Shown here in pieces: positions 62,287 through 64,000 of a stretch of DNA of 64,000 bases. Every line of letters begins with the position of its first letter. Within the stretch, counting starts at the first letter, position 1. The notes beneath the pieces were generated by a model. The model was not told where the DNA came from, searched no databases, and worked only from the letters and a program-made list of their open reading frames with translations. A program made the translations under genes and the position numbers. The stretch comes from Chitinophagaceae bacterium (GTDB lineage Bacteria; Bacteroidota; Bacteroidia; Chitinophagales; Chitinophagaceae), in contig JAMLHL010000001.1 of NCBI GenBank assembly GCA_023957125.1, positions 62,001 through 126,000 of the forward strand. Direction: 5' to 3'.

Positions 62287-64000
62287 TTATTTATATGCGA
62301 TGAACTTTTGTTCGGCCTTGGTTATCTTTTCAAAGAACGCCTTGAAGGCCGGGTAGTCTTCGGGCATAATGAGTTGCGGCCGGTCGTTCGAAAACCTGCG
62401 GATCACTTCCAGTCTGCCGGCTCCCTTTTTATAATACCGGATGGAATACTTCATGTTCTGAAATTCTAAGGAAACATCATTGGGTACTTCGGTAAATTGC
62501 GCTTTATCGGGAGCCTGCATGATCACCATCGTTTCGTAATCATCTATCGTTTCGTAGTTCCAGTATTCCACAGGATACTCCCGTTGATCCGATGAAAAAT
62601 TATCCAGGGTGGCTATCACATCGGGATAATGTATTTTAAAAGTCTTCAGGCTACCTATTTCGTTCACTTCATTTTTTACGGAATAATCCATACTGTAGGT
62701 AACGGAGTCGGTGAGATGTTCAAGGTCGCTGAACTGAATGTGGTGCAGCCGGACCCCGTTTTTATAAGCCCCGCCAAGGGTTTGCTCCATGTCTTTTTTC
62801 TGCTGCTCAGCGCTTTGATTCCGAAAGTGACTCCTCATGCCTGAGGTAGCCGCTCCCTTTTTGATAACCACTTCGGTAATTTTCAAATCGTCCTCATCGG
62901 GGGTTATATTGATCTTCCTTTTAACAACATCTTTGGTTCGGTTAACGGGCTTTAATTGAATAAGGCTTGTCTTTTGAGTCAATGATCTGGATGGAATTTC
63001 AAGAATTTTAGCATAGTTTATAGAGTAAGGCAAACTGCCAAAGGGTAAGTAATTGTCGGTGAGTTCAATATAGTAAGGTTTGTTATCCAAAATGGCTTTG
63101 GCAATGCAATGGTTGAATGCCATGGAAGGCATCACCAGGTCTTTTTGCCCGTTATCCCGGGTATCCACCAATACCAACTGCGCATTGATCCCCGCCATGT
63201 GGGCAAGGGTAACAAACAGGTTGGAAAGGTCTTTACAGTCGCCCAGTTTGGTGGTAAGCGTAGCCGAAGCGCGCTGCGGGATCAGGGGCCCCTGCCGGAA
63301 AGGCACGGAGCTGTATTTAATATTGGAAGCTATATAATCATAAATCAATTTTGCTTTCTGATATTCGGAAAGTTGCTGATCGTTGTTGCCGAATAAATTT
63401 TTATACACAGCCATTATTTCCATATTTTCTTCCGATTTATTGGTCAGTGCATCGCCGTACCAGTCGGCTATTTCATGCCACGACCCGATAGTGGAAATAT
63501 GTAATACCGACGCTACATCGTTCATCAGCGGCATTAAGGGTTCATCTTTCAAAACCGGTGCTTTGTCCATGACCCAGCTATACATTTTAAAATCTTCCAC
63601 ATTGCTAACGGTTGGCTTCAGATCATTTTCCGTTAGTTGATAGAATATCTGTTGACCGGCGGGCGCCAACAGGTTGTACGATACCTTTGCGCTGTAAAGC
63701 TGACCGTTAAAATGATGTTTATCCCAGAATTCCCTCGAAAGTCTTCCCGTGGCGTAGCTTTGTAATTTGTATCGCATATAAACCACGTCTCCCACTTCCA
63801 GGTTGGGAAATACGATCTGGTTACCATTCTTTTCTCCGTCAATTTTCGATTGATTGGGTTTGATGATCTGTGCGTTTTCGATAAGCAGGGTTTCGGCATT
63901 TCCATAGTAGATGGATCTTTCTTTATAGTTTTCAATTCCTTTCTCGTTGGTAATTTTTATCAGCAGGGTTACAAAAGATTCTCTTGCGCCGCCCGGGTAC
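62287..64000 (-). CDS. DUF3857 / transglutaminase-like protein (partial)
   Basis: The C-terminal 571 codons of a larger protein; the frame is open to the window edge, so the start is missing. There is a DUF3857 segment (VFPNLEVGDVVYMRYK), then a transglutaminase-like core with the catalytic Cys in ATLTTKLGDCKDLSNLFV, His in MAFNHCIAKAIL and Asp in YIELTDNYLPFG, then a DUF3858-type beta domain. Such proteins are exported in Bacteroidota, and their target is unknown. The stop is 36 nt from the isomerase stop, without a clear terminator between. Confidence 0.88.
   Translation of the reverse strand, partial: YPGGARESFVTLLIKITNEKGIENYKERSIYYGNAETLLIENAQIIKPNQSKIDGEKNGNQIVFPNLEVGDVVYMRYKLQSYATGRLSREFWDKHHFNGQLYSAKVSYNLLAPAGQQIFYQLTENDLKPTVSNVEDFKMYSWVMDKAPVLKDEPLMPLMNDVASVLHISTIGSWHEIADWYGDALTNKSEENMEIMAVYKNLFGNNDQQLSEYQKAKLIYDYIASNIKYSSVPFRQGPLIPQRASATLTTKLGDCKDLSNLFVTLAHMAGINAQLVLVDTRDNGQKDLVMPSMAFNHCIAKAILDNKPYYIELTDNYLPFGSLPYSINYAKILEIPSRSLTQKTSLIQLKPVNRTKDVVKRKINITPDEDDLKITEVVIKKGAATSGMRSHFRNQSAEQQKKDMEQTLGGAYKNGVRLHHIQFSDLEHLTDSVTYSMDYSVKNEVNEIGSLKTFKIHYPDVIATLDNFSSDQREYPVEYWNYETIDDYETMVIMQAPDKAQFTEVPNDVSLEFQNMKYSIRYYKKGAGRLEVIRRFSNDRPQLIMPEDYPAFKAFFEKITKAEQKFIAYK

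Noticed and set aside
63633..63935. Apparent frameshift in the DUF3857 gene, because a second minus-strand frame overlaps its upstream part
   Set aside because: Reading the minus strand from 64000 gives one uninterrupted frame (TLLIENAQIIKPNQ into NLEVGDVVYMRYK). The gene is simply cut by the window edge; the second frame is a shadow.

Overview
The window is a chromosomal stretch of a Bacteroidota bacterium, most likely a member of the Chitinophagaceae. That placement is inference. It rests on a gldKLMN type IX secretion/gliding cluster, a SusC/SusD pair, many SPII lipoproteins with LxxC-type lipoboxes, TAnnTTTG-like promoter elements, the lack of strong Shine-Dalgarno sites, and Bacteroidota-type gene neighbourhoods (ileS followed by a TraR/DksA-like gene, hemD beside a DUF4271 gene). 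Most genes are ordinary housekeeping genes. Accessory and decaying material lies at the left edge and between about 48.7 and 62.3 kb.

Layout. 1-0.5 kb: a frameshifted AraC-type regulator remnant. 0.7-5.7 kb: gldK-gldL-gldM-gldN on the minus strand, ending at a hairpin terminator. 5.8-11.6 kb: a DUF255 thioredoxin-like protein, uroporphyrinogen-III synthase, a DUF4271 membrane protein and a BamA/TamA-like barrel (minus), with hemW divergent. 12.8-18.9 kb: 86-87 bp tandem repeats, lipoproteins, an SDR dehydrogenase and a UxaA-type sugar-acid dehydratase. 18.9-23.2 kb: ileS plus a DksA-fold protein with a histone-H1-like tail. 23.3-29.9 kb: small envelope proteins, an orphan NarL-type regulator, YqgE, an orphan sensor kinase and queA.

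30.1-47.4 kb is a complete, co-directional dcw cluster: mraZ, rsmH, an FtsL-like gene, ftsI-type PBP with PASTA, murE, mraY, murD, ftsW, murG, murC, ftsQ, ftsA, ftsZ, then a TIGR01777 epimerase-like gene. It makes peptidoglycan precursors and the division machinery. The control region in front of mraZ is unusually readable. It holds TGGGA boxes in exact 10-bp phase (a likely MraZ operator) and, just upstream, a group of DnaA-box sequences.

47.5-49.5 kb: a second NarL-like regulator with a degenerate output domain runs into a truncated hicA toxin gene, followed by hicB and a frameshifted XRE regulator. This is a decaying toxin-antitoxin island. 49.6-62.3 kb: a glycan-utilisation locus with susD, a broken susC, an AraC activator, a GH39-like hydrolase, a GH106-like hydrolase and an L-arabinose/L-fucose isomerase-family protein. 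A tight series of hairpins lies before the isomerase gene. The right edge is a partial DUF3857/transglutaminase protein.

I did not find a clearly new multi-gene system. The best leads are non-coding: nested-hairpin elements at about 23.25 and 60.5-60.74 kb, heptamer-like CAAATCT tracts placed just before three start codons, and the DnaA-box/MraZ-box control region. The decaying hicBA island and the triply disrupted susC beside an intact susD are the main genomic oddities.
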